Source: Chara braunii
Taxonomy: Eukaryota > Streptophyta > Charophyceae > Charales > Characeae
NCBI GenBank assembly: GCA_003427395.1
Contig: BFEA01000027.1
Location: forward strand, 1,183,711-1,233,713
Direction of reading: 5' to 3'
Length of the DNA stretch: 50,003 nt
Position numbers and translations under genes: made by a program. The notes beneath the pieces are model-generated. The model worked only from the letters and a program-made list of their open reading frames with translations. It was not told the origin of the DNA and did not search any database. Positions 1 through 10,780 of the stretch are shown piece after piece (positions within the stretch are counted from its first letter, which is position 1; each line of letters opens with the position of its first letter).

Positions 1-697
1 CCAAAAAAAAAAAAAAAAAAAAAAAAAACTTTACCAATTTTACCAAATCAATTTTTTAATATTTTATTTTTATTATTATTATTTTTTTTTTTGGCCTGCC
101 CGGGCAAGTGGTCCTGTGCCACTCAGGTAGCCTAGGTATACATGGAATTGCACCTACATATAGAGAATGACATTGACGTAGAGATACAGTGATGCACACA
201 TCGACATGTGCATGGAATTGAGCATAGTCATAGACAACGACATCAGAGAATGACATTGACACAGGCATCGACTCATACAGACACGTTGCAATCTAATCTA
301 CAGACATGCTGGGAACTGCACATAGGCATCCACAAATGTATCCAAGTTAAACCATTACGGCCTCGCCACACCACTCTCGAGAACGAGAAAAAATTATCGA
401 GTGCTCCCTAAATTCGAGAGGTACCAAATTCGTCAGCTTTGGCTGCTTTGAACACAGCACTCTCGAATGGCGTACTTTCAAAACGTGGTGGGAAAGAAAA
501 AAAAAAGAACAGAAGACACCAAAAGAACCGGCAAACCGTTGTCCATCCTGACCTCAGGCCTAATCGCGAATGTTCAACTTTCCACACCTAGAGAAAAGCT
601 GAGCACTCTCCAAACCAGGGCTGCAGCAAGCCGGAGTACTCTCGGCACTGGAGACTCCGGAGAGTACTCACAGGAACGCTTTTCTGACCACTCTGAT

Positions 698-806
698 TTA
701 TTTATTTATTCATTTATTTATTTATTTATCTATTTATTTATTTATTTATTCATGTATTTATTTATTTATTTATTTATTTATCTATTTGTTTATTTATTTA
801 TTTGTT
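698..806. repeat. (TTTA)n microsatellite
   Basis: About 110 bp of TTTA repeats with scattered C and G interruptions. Any frame through it reads as an artificial Tyr/Leu/Phe/Ile-rich peptide. Confidence 0.95.
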
Positions 807-1554
807 GGTGTAACAGCCCTGGAGACAGCTTGAGGTGCTGGTAGGAGCAGACACATCAAGCTGGCCTTGGGGAGGCTCCATGTATTGGTGGGGAGCTGCA
901 CCTGCTGGGAAGCGGGCCCAGCGTGGAGAGGTGGTTTTCGCAATGCGTGGTGAGGACCTTTTCCCCAATACAAGGACCTTACACAGTCAGAAAGAGGGTG
1001 ACATATAGGGAACAAAACGGAATGGGTGTTACGTAATGTTCTTGTAATCTTCATTTGAATCATTTCCCAATTGACCTTTTTTTTTTTTTTTTTTTTTAAC
1101 ATCCCGTTTGCTTACCCTCCTTTTCCGTTTTCTAACTTCACAATATATCATTTCTTTTTTCTTCTATTTACCTCATTTGGTTAACTTTTCTTGTCAATTT
1201 TCATGAGTTTCCCTTTGTTCATTTCCCATTTCCATTTCGTCCGGTTTTGCTTTCCATTTCCATATCTTCTTTTTCCTTTTCTTACCATTTTCTTCATTTA
1301 CCTGCCTTATTCACTTTGTGAAATTTGTTGGTCTCTGATTTAGTAATTTTTATTATTTTTACAATTTTTTTTCAGAAGAGAAGTCTGGCAATCCTAATAT
1401 CTGTCTTACACATGTTTTGCAATCGTGTTGTGTTTGTTATTCCTATCCATCCAAAATCCCATGAGGCAGATGGAGCACATAAAGCTGATGATTGCCAGTA
1501 ACTTCAGGCAAGATCAGTCCTTTCCCTCTCCCTCGTCCTCCTCTCTCACTCTCC

Positions 1555-1555
<1 letters not shown>

Positions 1556-1610
<55 letters not shown>
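1556..1610. repeat. C mononucleotide run of 55
   Basis: An uninterrupted run of 55 C flanked by CT-rich DNA. The exact length in an assembly is doubtful, since long homopolymers are error-prone. It gives rise to spurious polyproline frames. Confidence 0.9.
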
Positions 1611-1819
1611 ACTCTCTCTCCATCCCTCTCCTTCGTACTGCTTTTATTCCTTTCGTTTCCCTTTCCTTCCTTTCCTTATTTCCCTCACTTGCTTTTTCAT
1701 CCTTCCTTTCCTTTCTTCTATTCATTATTCAAATGATCCATGGGGACTTTTCTGTGGCTTGACATAAATATTAAATACCCTGCGGCTTGACATACATACC
1801 TCTGCCTTCCCCGGACTCC

Positions 1820-4236
1820 TCAGGTTGTTAGAAGGTCAGGGAACTGCATCAACACTGTCCCGGTGACTTTTGCCTTGGAATCTGGAAAGAACTCAAATCC
1901 AGGCCTGGCAGAGACACGTCCGCTCTTGTCGACCTGAAGCGGATAAGGCATCAGGTGTGCCACCATATCCACAGGCTCAGGTTGCACATACAGCTGCCAG
2001 TTTCGCTCTGCCATCTCCCGCACCTTGCGTACACACTTGGAAGTCCATGGGGCTGAGAACTCCTTATCCACTGAGCCCAAGTGTTCGGCCCAAAGGCTCA
2101 TTCGGAAACCGTGAACTGCACCTTTCGGAGCCTTCAACTTGGGGTCTTCAGTATCCTTCTTGGGCTTCTTCGTTTCGTCTGCGTCTACGAGCACGTGATG
2201 AGGTTGCATGGCTCCAAAAGCAATCTCGCTGTCGCGCCCTCCATCCATGGAACGCTGATTGATATTTGCCGATCCAACTATGATGTAGTCATCGTCGACA
2301 ATCATCATCTTGGAATGAACGTAGATCATCATCCGGCGATTCTTCTGCGCCTCCTTGTACATGACCTCGGCATCGGAGATGGGCGTCGACGGGATATGCT
2401 CAACATCAGCACTCTTCACAGACTCTCGGGCACCGATGCAAAAGAAGTTGAGGTAATCCGTGGGGTGCTGATCGTAGCGCTCTGTTGTTCTCAGAGCATC
2501 TGCCACTATCTTATACATCATCGTCATGGTGTTGTACTGCCACCGCAGCATTTCTTGAAGGGGTGAGGAGGGGGTGAGATGTGGATCTCCCTCAGGATAC
2601 ATAGGCACAAGGATATAAGCTCCAAATGGCTCACCATCTCTAATTTTGCTAGCTATCTTCAGTGCTATTTCCACAGCTACGGTGTGGTATGCTCCCGCCC
2701 CCTGCGACTCTGCCCACATATGAGAACTTCCCATGAAATACTGGTTCTCAATGTAGATGAAGCGCTCTGCATTTCGAATAGCTTCGATGTATGCATTTTG
2801 AATGCTGCGGTCAATGATGTCATCCTTCCAGCTCACCAAACCCATCCTCACCGCCTCCCTTGGACTTTCGGGGAACCCATACACCGACTCAGTATCGATA
2901 GACCGGAACAGCTGCACACACACCACAAGTAGGTACAAACTCACACAGTAAGTTAAGCTTAATTGCTGTACCTTGCAATTCCCTGAAGTCAAAAGCTACC
3001 ATGTCCGAGTTGGTATACTGTAAAGACAGTGTAAAGTCGAAATGGTGCAAAGCAATTCACGCAACGTAGCACAGAGTTACACAAACAACTGGTCAAAACT
3101 CAAAAGAAACAGTGAAAGTGAGCCCAGGATAAGCTCAGGATAAGCCCAGCAGTGAGTGTCTAAATTGCCCCCCACCGCCCCCTGTGCTCCCCTTTCACCC
3201 CCTTCCACAGATACACACATACACACACATACCGGCATACACAGGTGTGTAGTCGATGAGAGCTGCAGCACACACATACACCACATACACGTAGAGAAGG
3301 GGATGCCCAAGAAGAACACTGAGTTGAGGGTCTTACCTCCTCTTGCAGACGAAATGACATACGGAACATCCACTGAACGAAGGTAAAGCCATGGATAAGA
3401 TAAGCAACCCATAATTACTTGTGGTCATTTGCTCGATATGCAGTGAGGTAGTCCAGCCGGGGACCGCCTTTGGCCACTGCAAACCTGTCCAGGATCTGGA
3501 AATGTTTCATCAATGTCCCAGACAGGGTGAATTTTGCATGCGGAACCTTCTCAACAGTGCAAGAAGAAGGCCCAGTCAGGCAATCCTTGCCTGCAAAATT
3601 CAACAAGTTTCAATCCTGCCAGTTCCTTCGTCTGATTAGCGGGTAGATGCAAGCAGCAGGAGGGCAAGGGCATCCCTGTTGGTTGTGCCTGCTGGGTACG
3701 TAGGATATTCCCAAACGTGACCACAGTGAGGGCAAAGGCGGCCCAATAAGAATGTGCCAACTCAGAGGCAGTGAGTGACCATTGTCTCCTCATGCTCTCT
3801 CTTAGATGAGATCCTTAAATCGCAACACACGGAAGCTGGTTTAGGTGCACCCATCCAAAAAGCCACCCATGAACCACGTTCAGCTTTCAGGATGGATTGG
3901 TAAAGCGCCTTCTCAGAGGGTTTGTAATCTGGCGAGTCATTCTGAAAAAAAACTTCATGAGAAGAGCAAGGACATACTGTTGTTTCATACAGAGGATAGA
4001 TGGTGTAGAGGGAAGTACTGCGCCTGTTTCACGAACGCTAATGATGACAGTGAACGTTGTGAGGGAAGGAGAAGTCTGAAATTCTGGGTCAAGCATTAGA
4101 GAAATGCAGCCGCTATCAAGAAAGAAAAACAAGAAGAAGCAGTGCTGCTGATGATGATGCTGATGATGATGCTGCTGTTGATGCCGATGATGATGCTGAT
4201 GCTGATGCTGATGATGATGATGATGATGATGACGAC

Positions 4237-4280
<44 letters not shown>

Positions 4281-5312
4281 GAAAGAGAGAACTAGAGGAA
4301 CTGCCGAGCAAAAGAATAAAAAGCAGGAGTGGTGACAATGATAATGATGGTAAAGATACTGAAGAGAATAACAAGGAGACAGACAGGTGGTGTGCAAGTG
4401 GGTAGGGGTGGAGGCGGGCAAACTAATGGAGTGAGCATGGGGCACAATGGTAAGGATACTGAAGAGAATAATAAGGAGACAGACAGATGGTGTGCAAGTG
4501 GGTAGGGGTGGAGGCGGGCAAACTAATGGACTGAGAGAGGGGCACATGGACGGACCGACCAACTGATTGACAGATGGACGAGCCGTTGGATGACGAGCAC
4601 ACAAACAACCAATAGACAGACCACCTGACCAATGGAGAAACCAACCAATAGACGTATCAAACAATCAGCAGGCCACCCAACTGATCTAACTATGGATGGC
4701 TGACAGATCGACCAATAGATCAAAAGATGGATGCGTCTATGGATGATGGGACAATTGATTGAAGGACCAAGCGATTATACAACTGAGCAGAAGACAGAGA
4801 GACAGACAGATAGCACTACTACGGATGAACAGGTGGATGGGAGGGCGGGTGGGCAGGCAAAACGGGCATACAATGGACATATGGACAGATAGAAAGACAA
4901 ACAAACATACCTACCTACATACCTACCTACGTGCGTACATACATACATACATACATACATACATACATACATACATACATACGCACGTACGTACGTACGT
5001 ACGCACGCACATACATACATAAAGACATACATACATACATACATACATAGGCAGAGAGACAGGCAGAGACGGACGGACGGACGGATGCAACGGACCCCGG
5101 CCGGACAGACGGACACAGCGGATGGACGGACGGATGCAACGGGCCCCAGACGGACAGACAGACACGGCGGATGGACGGACCGACGCACAGACGTGACGGA
5201 TGGACGGACAGACAGGCAGAGACGGACGGACGGAGGCGACGTAGGGACAGACAGACGGACGGATGGACGGATGGATGGACGGACGGACGGACAGACAGAC
5301 CGATAGAGAGAA

Positions 5313-5345
<33 letters not shown>

Positions 5346-5487
5346 TGCAACCACACAGCCAGACAGGCAAACAACTGGACAACCAGCCAGCCAGCCAGCT
5401 AGGCACACACAGAGAGAGAGAGAGAGGGAGGGAGAGAGAGAGAGCAGGAGACAAACAGACAGACAGACAGACAGTCAGACGCATGCG

Positions 5488-5520
<33 letters not shown>

Positions 5521-8500
5521 AGGAGGCAGCGAGAGAATGGCAGTCAAATCATGCTTGTCAGATGGGAACAATGCTTGTCAGATGGGAACAATCTTCATCC
5601 ACATCGAGCAGCAAACAAGCTAAGTCATTTGTTGTTTGTATCATTCAGTTTCCAATGATGGTTGCAGGTCGGGGCCAAACAAACAAACCAAAAAAAAACA
5701 GTGGCATACATACCTGCACCTGCCAGGTGTCAGGATCGTCATCTGAGGTCACAGGTCGGGCCCCAGGTATGACACTCCCTGGTGTGCCAATGGGAAGGAG
5801 ATCAGTGTTGTAAAGGGAAGCTTGTTTCCTCCACCTTTGCTGGAAGTTCTCTAGGACATCCCATGCAATCGGACCTTCAAGTTTTGCATGTATGTCGTGC
5901 CAAGGTTGTCTTGGCCCTCCCTTGTCGAGGGAAGCCGACCCTGCAACGCTTGGTTGGTAGAAATCATCCTTGTGCCACGTTCGCAAGGTGGAAAAGATAT
6001 AATGACTCGGAGTGTCAAATCGACCATCTGTCACATCCAAACCTCCAACAAAGGCAACCAATCTCCTGTCCCCTTCTCTGCTCCCTTCATCATCACGTCC
6101 CCATTTCCATTTCTTCCCTTTCGTCGGGTGCTCCACTGGGGCAGCATCAACAACTATTGCCTTTTGGTGGTGTGAAAACATCATAGACTTTGAAGCGGAT
6201 TTCACCAAGTCTGTTGAACGGGGCGCAAGCACACACCGCACTTTCGTGTTCTTGAAGTATTCCATCGTCTCCTCGTCATGAGTGCTCATTACTCCTTTAG
6301 TAACAATCGAGGAGGATGTTCGGTCATCCCAGACAAGCAACAGAACACGAACCCCTTCAGCTGCCTTCCGTTTCAACAATTCCCCTAGCCGAACATGCCC
6401 TGAACCTTCGTGGATCCCTCGCTTCTCGTCCCTGATCAATCGGATCTCTGTGTAAACTGACCAGCCAGTGATATATATGAGATGCTTGGCATCCAAAATG
6501 GCCTTATAAAGATCTTCCCAAGCCCGTTCTTGACGATAAACCCGAGAGCCGGAGAGAGGGATCGCGGGCAATCGCCCTTCTTCCACATGAGCATCCTGAT
6601 AAAGAGTCACACGGCAGCCTTTGCGCTGCTTAAAGAAGGCCTCTTGCACTTCAGTCTCCGGTCCACGAAATCGGGCCATCCATTCCTTCCTCGTGCTTCT
6701 TTTCAGAGCTGGTTTGAACGCTACACTGAATTTGATATGGGCGCCAGGAAGCGTTTGGCCTGATGCATCTGTCATGTCATGCCAGCCATCGAAATGATGC
6801 CCAGACAGCAGCTCATCAGCTGGCAAGTCGACCTGAGCAAGAACCACATTGTCTACTACCAACTTGTTACGAATCTCAATCCTTAGACGACTTCCTGAGT
6901 GGGCAAGGTAGATATGGAACTCCTCGTCCCATCGAGGTTCGGATGTGTTCTTGCGAGATTTGGTCTGGCCCAAAACAACCTGCCCAATGCAGATAGAAGC
7001 ATAGAGCTCCACTTCTTTCCCTACCCCTCCTATGTAGCTGTTCAGGGTTGTCTTCACCTGCATGTCATACAAGCACCAAGCGCAGCAACAACAAGCAGAT
7101 GGACGCAGCAAAAGAATCAAACTAAATGTAACTGTCAGCAAAATAATCAAACTAAATGAAACTGTCAGCAAAAGAATCGAACTGTCCTTTCGGACATCCG
7201 TTAAAATTGGAACGATACAGAGAAGGAAATGGCCCCTGCGCAAGGATGACACGCATAAATCGAGAAATGGTCACTATAAAAAAGAAAAAAGAAAAAAGAA
7301 AAAAATCAAACTAAATGAAACTGTCAGCAAAAGAATCGAACTAAATGAAACAGTCAGCAAAAGAATCAAACTAAATGAAACTGTCTGCGGCGCTTTTATG
7401 GGTGCAGAAGCAAAAGCTAGTCCAGAAGACCAGCAGTTTGGGGATGCATCAAGGACAACAACAATAGTTCAGGCAAGGATCCACCTGTTGGTTAAGTGTG
7501 ATCCACCTCTAGTACCCCTTGCAGCCCATTTGTTCCGACACGTTTGTATATAACCCCGATTTTTGGGGGTTGGAGAGTGCAACCCCGATTTTCGGGGTTG
7601 GAGAGTGGGTTGGCCTGGCGAGGAGGGAGGGGCATTTTTTCGTCAGTCCCATATGGTACCACCAGCCTCCTTACGACGACGTTTCTTTGTCCTCAGCCTG
7701 GTGCACCCCGCGAACCGGGGCTAGGTCCCACTTGCACGAATTAAAAGATAGAGACCGTAGATGGCCGAGATCGACGGCCAAAATCTCCTAATCCGTGCAA
7801 GTGGGACCTTGTCCCCGGTTGTCCGGACCGTAGAAGCATGCCCCTGGGTGTGAGGATGGGGTCTGAAGACTCTGAACAGACCTAAGAAGAAATGGTGCTG
7901 CCAAAAAGACAAAAAAAAAAGGAAGAGAGCAAAACAGTGGTGTCTAGCTCAGTTGGTAAGGCACGCAAGCGGCATTCAGTTCAGGAGGTCTTGGGTTCAA
8001 TCCCCATTCCTCATAGGTCTTGGGTTCAATCCCCATTCCTCATGTACCTTCCTGGGCAAGCTTGGCGCCCGCCACCTAGAGATAATATGGCGTTGGTCCC
8101 CCCCAGTGGCATTGAGCAGAGGCTTCTGATGTTCATATGGGGAGGGGACCGGAGGGGAGGAGGCACAGTGACTGGCCCATGGAAGAAGCTCGGTCCTGAT
8201 GCTACCGGCTGACCCCTGGCCGGTATCGCCCCCACCTGCTGTAGCAGGTATCGCACCTGCTGGGGCTAGGTCCCACTTGCACGAATTATGCCATATCGAC
8301 CGTCGATAGCGAAGATCAACAGCCGTAATCTCCTAATCCGTGCAAGTGGGACCTTGCCCCAGGTGGGTGCAGCTCCGGCGTGTTCCCTCGTTGGAGGCTT
8401 GATCACGGATGTGGCTGCTACGGGGTTCCCCGTAATACTAAATGACAATAAAAAAGAAAGGCCGTCCTGTCCAGATTCAACAGGCAATTGAATTGGTTGG

Positions 8501-8699
8501 GCCAACAGACAAATAAGAAAACTAACCGAGTACCAGAAATACGCGAGAAAAGGCCCGAGGCCTGGAAAACGTGTTGTGGCGCCTGAAAAATGCACTGGTC
8601 GCCAACCGATCCAGGGTTCAAGCTGCTCCGAGCGCACACACAGATGAACAAAAAAAGAAAAACATCATGAAGAAGAAGAAGAAGACATCTGGATGCGCT

Positions 8700-8787
<88 letters not shown>

Positions 8788-9537
8788 CCCTTGTTGTTCC
8801 CATCCCTGAAGCTGCCGGCCCGCTCGCTTGTTCCCCTCCCCTACGAGTCCCCTTCCTATTTGTTTAGTGCCTCCAGTCGAATCGCGTCGGAGGCTCAACG
8901 CCTCAATGCACGGCCGATTCGCTATAGGGAGGGCGGGACAGCCGGTAGTTGAGCTTGTACATGTTTAGTGGAGTCGTTTAGTTCAGTTTCGCATTTTTTT
9001 ACTTTTTTTGTTGGACCATTTCTCGATTTATACGTGTCGTCCTTGCGCGCAGGGGCCATGCTAATCTTCCTTCCCTGTATCGTTCCAATTTTAATGGATG
9101 TCCCGAAGGACAGTTTCACGCATATTTAGTCGGAACTTGTGAAGAATTTTTTTGTTTTTCTTGGTGATTTTCAAAGCCCGAGCCCCTAGGAAGCCACTGC
9201 GTATCAAATAACATTATCAGCACACCTAGCATCCGGTCGGGTTGTTCACAAAAAAAAAAAAAAGAAAAAAAAAAAAACATTAATTTTATTTTAGTCACAC
9301 GAACTGAAGCCAACGACTTTTCAGGTTCTCATTACTAGTAATAATTCCCCCAAGTTGGTAGGTGTGTTTGGGAAAGGGCTGGCAAGAGTGGCATTATGAT
9401 TCACATACCCCATCAAGAAGGGACCCAGAGCTCATATTTCTGGCCTTCATTCCCCTCGCTTCTTCAATTTCAACAACCAAGTCGCCGTGCAAGATGTAGT
9501 CTCCATGAGAGGAGGAAGAAGAAGACGAAGAAGCCAT
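1820..9537 (-). CDS. Phospholipase D, plant alpha (C2-PLD) type, 3 exons
   Basis: Predicted to hydrolyse membrane phospholipids to phosphatidic acid and a free head group, binding membranes through a Ca2+-dependent C2 domain. Exons on the minus strand are 9537-9409, 7057-5714 and 2911-1820 (stop). Both introns have GTATGT donors and CAG acceptors and fall in phase 0. Product is 854 aa against about 810 for typical PLD-alpha. The start MASSS.. is chosen because the C2 strand ILHGDLVVEI follows at once; an ATG 13 codons upstream (9576) is the alternative. C2 spans roughly residues 14-155. HKD motif 1 is HHQKAIVVD (H340, K342, D347). HKD motif 2 is HSKMMIVDD (H690, K692, D697) followed by GSANINQRSMDG. 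IYIENQYF lies at about 543-550. The C-terminus FPDLLTT matches plant PLDs. No frame breaks were seen, so it looks functional. Confidence 0.93.
4143..4281. repeat. GAT/GCT trinucleotide microsatellite
   Basis: About 140 bp of GAT repeats with GCT and GAC variants inside PLD intron 2. Frames across it give poly-Met, poly-Asp/Ser or poly-Ile artefacts. Confidence 0.95.
4400..4540. repeat. Imperfect direct duplication in intron 2
   Basis: The block beginning GGTAAAGATACTGAAGAGAA (about 4349-4430) recurs at about 4449-4530, including the phrase AGACAGACAGRTGGTGTGCA and the following GGTAGGGGTGGAGGCGGGCA. The unit is roughly 100 bp in two tandem copies, then runs into diverged GACA-type repeats. 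Confidence 0.7.
4905..5360. repeat. ACAT / ACGT / ACGG / ACAG tetranucleotide tract
   Basis: A long run of related tetranucleotides that drifts from ACAT and ACGT (4905-5050) to ACGG and GGAC (5070-5300) and ACAG (5310-5345). All six frames stay largely open because the unit contains no stops, giving long Cys/Val/Ser or Thr/Asp/Arg artefacts. Confidence 0.95.
5410..5520. repeat. (AG)n and (AC)n dinucleotide tracts
   Basis: AG-rich repeats at about 5411-5445, ACAG units at 5452-5475 and AC repeats at about 5488-5515, continuing the intron-2 simple-sequence block. Confidence 0.9.
7108..7385 (+). repeat. A-rich 30-bp tandem repeat interrupted by a U6-like copy
   Basis: The unit resembles AGCAAAAGAATCAAACTAAA followed by TGAAACTGTC. 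Copies run at 7108-7186 and 7303-7385, with the U6-like sequence between them. The 3' part of the unit (AACTGTC) merges directly into the U6 5' end. Confidence 0.8.
7184..7272 (+). ncRNA. U6 snRNA-like copy, probably a pseudogene
   Basis: Matches U6 snRNA from the 5' stem-loop (GTCCTTTCGGACATCC) through AAAATTGGAACGATACAGAG to GCGCAAGGATGACACGCA and the 3' end GAAATGGTC. The ACAGAGA box is intact. The segment normally reading GATTAGCATGG is shortened to GGAAATGG, which removes the catalytic AGC triad. There is no T-run terminator; an A-rich tail follows. I infer a retro-copied or U6-derived element. It lies antisense to the PLD gene. Confidence 0.75.
7553..7601. repeat. Two tandem short hairpins
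   Basis: AACCCCGATTTTTGGGGGTT (7553-7572) and CAACCCCGATTTTCGGGGTT (from 7581) are each self-complementary around a short loop. They are separated by GGAGAGTG, which also follows the second copy, so this is a 28-bp tandem duplication of a hairpin. Confidence 0.75.
7714..7819. repeat. Long-hairpin (MITE-like) element, copy A
   Basis: About 25-bp near-perfect inverted repeats: left arm ACCGGGGCTAGGTCCCACTT... and right arm ...AAGTGGGACCTTGTCCCCGGT. The loop of about 55 bp carries a GATCGACGGCC motif and ends AATCTCCTAATCCG. The same organisation recurs at 8254-8365 and 13900-14006. No target-site duplication was established. Confidence 0.7.
7936..8260 (+). mobile_element. tRNA-like SINE, head with duplicated B box
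   Basis: The head carries an A-box-like TAGCTCAGTTGGTAAGGC and a B-box-like GGGTTCAATCCC, the internal Pol III promoter arrangement of tRNA-derived SINEs. The block GGTCTTGGGTTCAATCCCCA plus TTCCTCAT occurs twice in tandem (7987-8014 and 8016-8043), doubling the B box. The acceptor ends do not pair, so this is not a functional tRNA. The body runs to about 8260, where hairpin copy B starts; its 3' limit is uncertain. Confidence 0.55.
8254..8365. repeat. Long-hairpin (MITE-like) element, copy B
   Basis: The inner arms GGTCCCACTTGCACG / CGTGCAAGTGGGACC are identical to copy A. The arms extend outward with different but still paired sequence (CACCTGCTGGGGCT against TTGCCCCAGGTG). The loop holds GATAGCGAAGATCAAC and ends AATCTCCTAATCCG, as in copy A. 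Confidence 0.7.
8702..8785. repeat. (CT)n(CA)n compound microsatellite
   Basis: About 49 bp of CT followed by about 35 bp of CA in PLD intron 1. Confidence 0.95.
9012..9111 (-). ncRNA. U6 snRNA-like copy, near full length, probably a pseudogene
   Basis: On the minus strand it reads GTCCTTCGGGACATCC, AAAATTGGAACGATACAG, then GATTAGCATGGCCCC, GACACGTATAAATCGAG and ends GAAATGGTCCAA, about 100 nt in all. The AGC triad region is kept, but ACAGAGA reads ACAGGGA and the next segment has an AGG insertion. The 3' end is followed by CAAAAAAAGT rather than a T-run. The upstream TGAAACTGTC matches the repeat flanking the other U6-like copy. A non-functional retro-copy is most likely; a variant U6 gene cannot be fully excluded. 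Confidence 0.75.
9238..9279. repeat. A-rich tract
   Basis: About 40 bp of almost pure A with one G, in PLD intron 1. Confidence 0.8.
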
Positions 9538-9934
9538 GGATCCAAGAATCTGCAAAACACACGTGGCACCAATCAATGGCTCAAAAAAGATGTTCGGAGA
9601 GGCTCAATTTTAAGAGAAACTATAAAGAGTCAAACCGAAACAATAAAATAATAATAACTTTAATAAGAGTGATAATAACAAAAATAATACAGCAATAAAG
9701 CCTGCCCGCATAGGATAGTAACTGTACTCAATCCTATTTGCTCCTTTCCGCTCTGGGCTCAACGACAGTGGCGCTTTTTTCAACCACATCGCCGTTTTCC
9801 TACGTCCCGACACAGCCTGCCTCGTTTTCTTTTTCCCTTTGCTACGCATGATGCCGCTCACCATCAGCAACAACTTCCATGCACTTCCCACCACACACAC
9901 GGTAAAACCCATGAGACTTTTGAACTACGGCACA

Positions 9935-9967
<33 letters not shown>

Positions 9968-10143
9968 CGACGGCAAACACACACACACAGAGGCAAGAAT
10001 AACAAAAGCGAAAAGGGAAGGCTTGTTTGTGGACTTGTGCATAACAAACAGGACAAAATACACACGTGCGTGACAGGCAAGAATAACAAAAGAGAAAAGG
10101 GAATGCTTGTTTGTGGACTTGTGCATAGCGAACATGACAAAAT

Positions 10144-10200
<57 letters not shown>

Positions 10201-10240
10201 GAATAACAAAAGGGAAAAAGGGAAGAGAAAGCGAGCTTAC
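9538..10240. other. Upstream region of PLD, non-coding
   Basis: Holds the presumed 5' UTR and promoter of the minus-strand PLD gene. No convincing TATA box at a defined distance was found. It also contains an A-run (9948-9967) and AC arrays (9930-9947 and 10141-10197). The words CAAGAATAACAAAAG and CTTGTTTGTGGACTTGTGCA recur at about 9995 and 10078, a direct duplication of roughly 83 bp. Confidence 0.5.
10141..10197. repeat. (AC)n microsatellite
   Basis: About 55 bp of AC dinucleotides. Confidence 0.95.
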
Positions 10241-10780
10241 GGCACCCCATTGTCGCACTGTCCGAAGGCCACCGTGGAGGGCGTCGTATCCGTCGTGCAA
10301 GATGTCGCCAATGTCAGCAATCAAGTCGGTAGGAGGGCGGGATCCGTCTTCCGCACCGTCTCTGTCCGTGCTGTGGGCACAACCAATCGGTCGACCTTCC
10401 CGATCGAGACGGGTCCCATCCGCGCCCACGTCCACACACGTCTTGTCCGTTGCTTTCGACCGGTCTGTCGTACAGGAGCTTGACAAAGCAGCGCCCCCTG
10501 TACATGCACCCACCGTGGCTGCATCATGGCTGGGCTCCGCCACGTCATCCGACTTCTTCGCCGACGCGCGTGACGTGGACACCAGCTCATCCTCCGCTGC
10601 CACGTGTACGATCGCACTCCATCCAGTTGAACATTGGGTCAGATACACGAACGACAAAAAAATCAGCACCCGCCAAATTACCCACCCGCATTTTCTCCTC
10701 ACCACATTCTCGACAGCAGCCCAGGAACCTGACGACGGGACGCGCCGACGGATCCCGACGTCGACGTGGCCGACTCCCAT
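10241..10780 (-). CDS. Possible first exon of an unrecognised single-pass membrane protein
   Basis: I do not recognise this protein. From an ATG at 10780 the frame is open for 180 codons to a good splice donor (GGTGCC then GTAAGC at 10240). Residues about 33-49 (WVIWRVLIFLSFVYLTQ) form one hydrophobic segment preceded by RRK, which fits a type II signal anchor or uncleaved signal peptide. The rest is hydrophilic, rich in Asp, Ser, Ala and Thr, with several Cys. The frame continues open past the donor only because of simple repeat. The frame also extends above 10780 to 11035 without a known match. No downstream exon could be assigned before PLD. The opposite strand is also open here, so the call is weak. 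Confidence 0.3.

Larger units (their letters stand above)
1..1819. other. Non-coding 3' flank of the PLD gene
   Basis: AT-rich, low-complexity DNA with an A-run at 3-28, a TTTA tetranucleotide array, a T-run near 1078-1097 and a long C-run. Open frames here are short or made of simple repeat and show no recognisable protein. A 16-bp direct repeat, AGAGAATGACATTGAC, occurs at about 163 and 245. The 3' UTR of the minus-strand PLD gene must lie just below 1820, but I could not fix a poly(A) site. Confidence 0.6.
2912..5713 (-). other. PLD intron 2, repeat-expanded
   Basis: A 2.8-kb intron bounded by GTATGT (5713 downward) and CAG (2914-2912). About half is simple sequence: GAT/GCT triplets, then ACAT, ACGT, ACGG and ACAG tetranucleotides, then AG and AC dinucleotides. 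A 20-bp direct repeat (ATGCTTGTCAGATGGGAACA) occurs twice near 5548-5590. I see no coding exon inside; the flanking exons are contiguous in the PLD family. Confidence 0.85.
7058..9408 (-). other. PLD intron 1, host of several small retro-elements
   Basis: A 2.35-kb intron from GTATGT (9408 downward) to CAG (7060-7058). It contains two U6-like copies in opposite orientation, an A-rich 30-bp tandem repeat, a pair of short hairpins, two long-hairpin elements, a tRNA-like SINE head and a CT/CA microsatellite. No coding exon is needed between the two C2 half-exons, which join in frame. Confidence 0.85.

Noticed and set aside
4116-5623. Long open frames on both strands over PLD intron 2
   Set aside because: They arise from stop-free microsatellites (poly-Ser, Cys/Val/Ser, Thr/Asp/Arg) and lie between contiguous PLD exons.
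7184-7272. A functional U6 gene
   Set aside because: The AGC triad region is deleted, there is no T-run terminator, and no upstream plant USE (RTCCCACATCG) at the right distance.
7936-8012. A functional tRNA gene
   Set aside because: A and B boxes are good but acceptor ends do not pair and there is no clear anticodon arm; a tRNA-derived SINE fits better.
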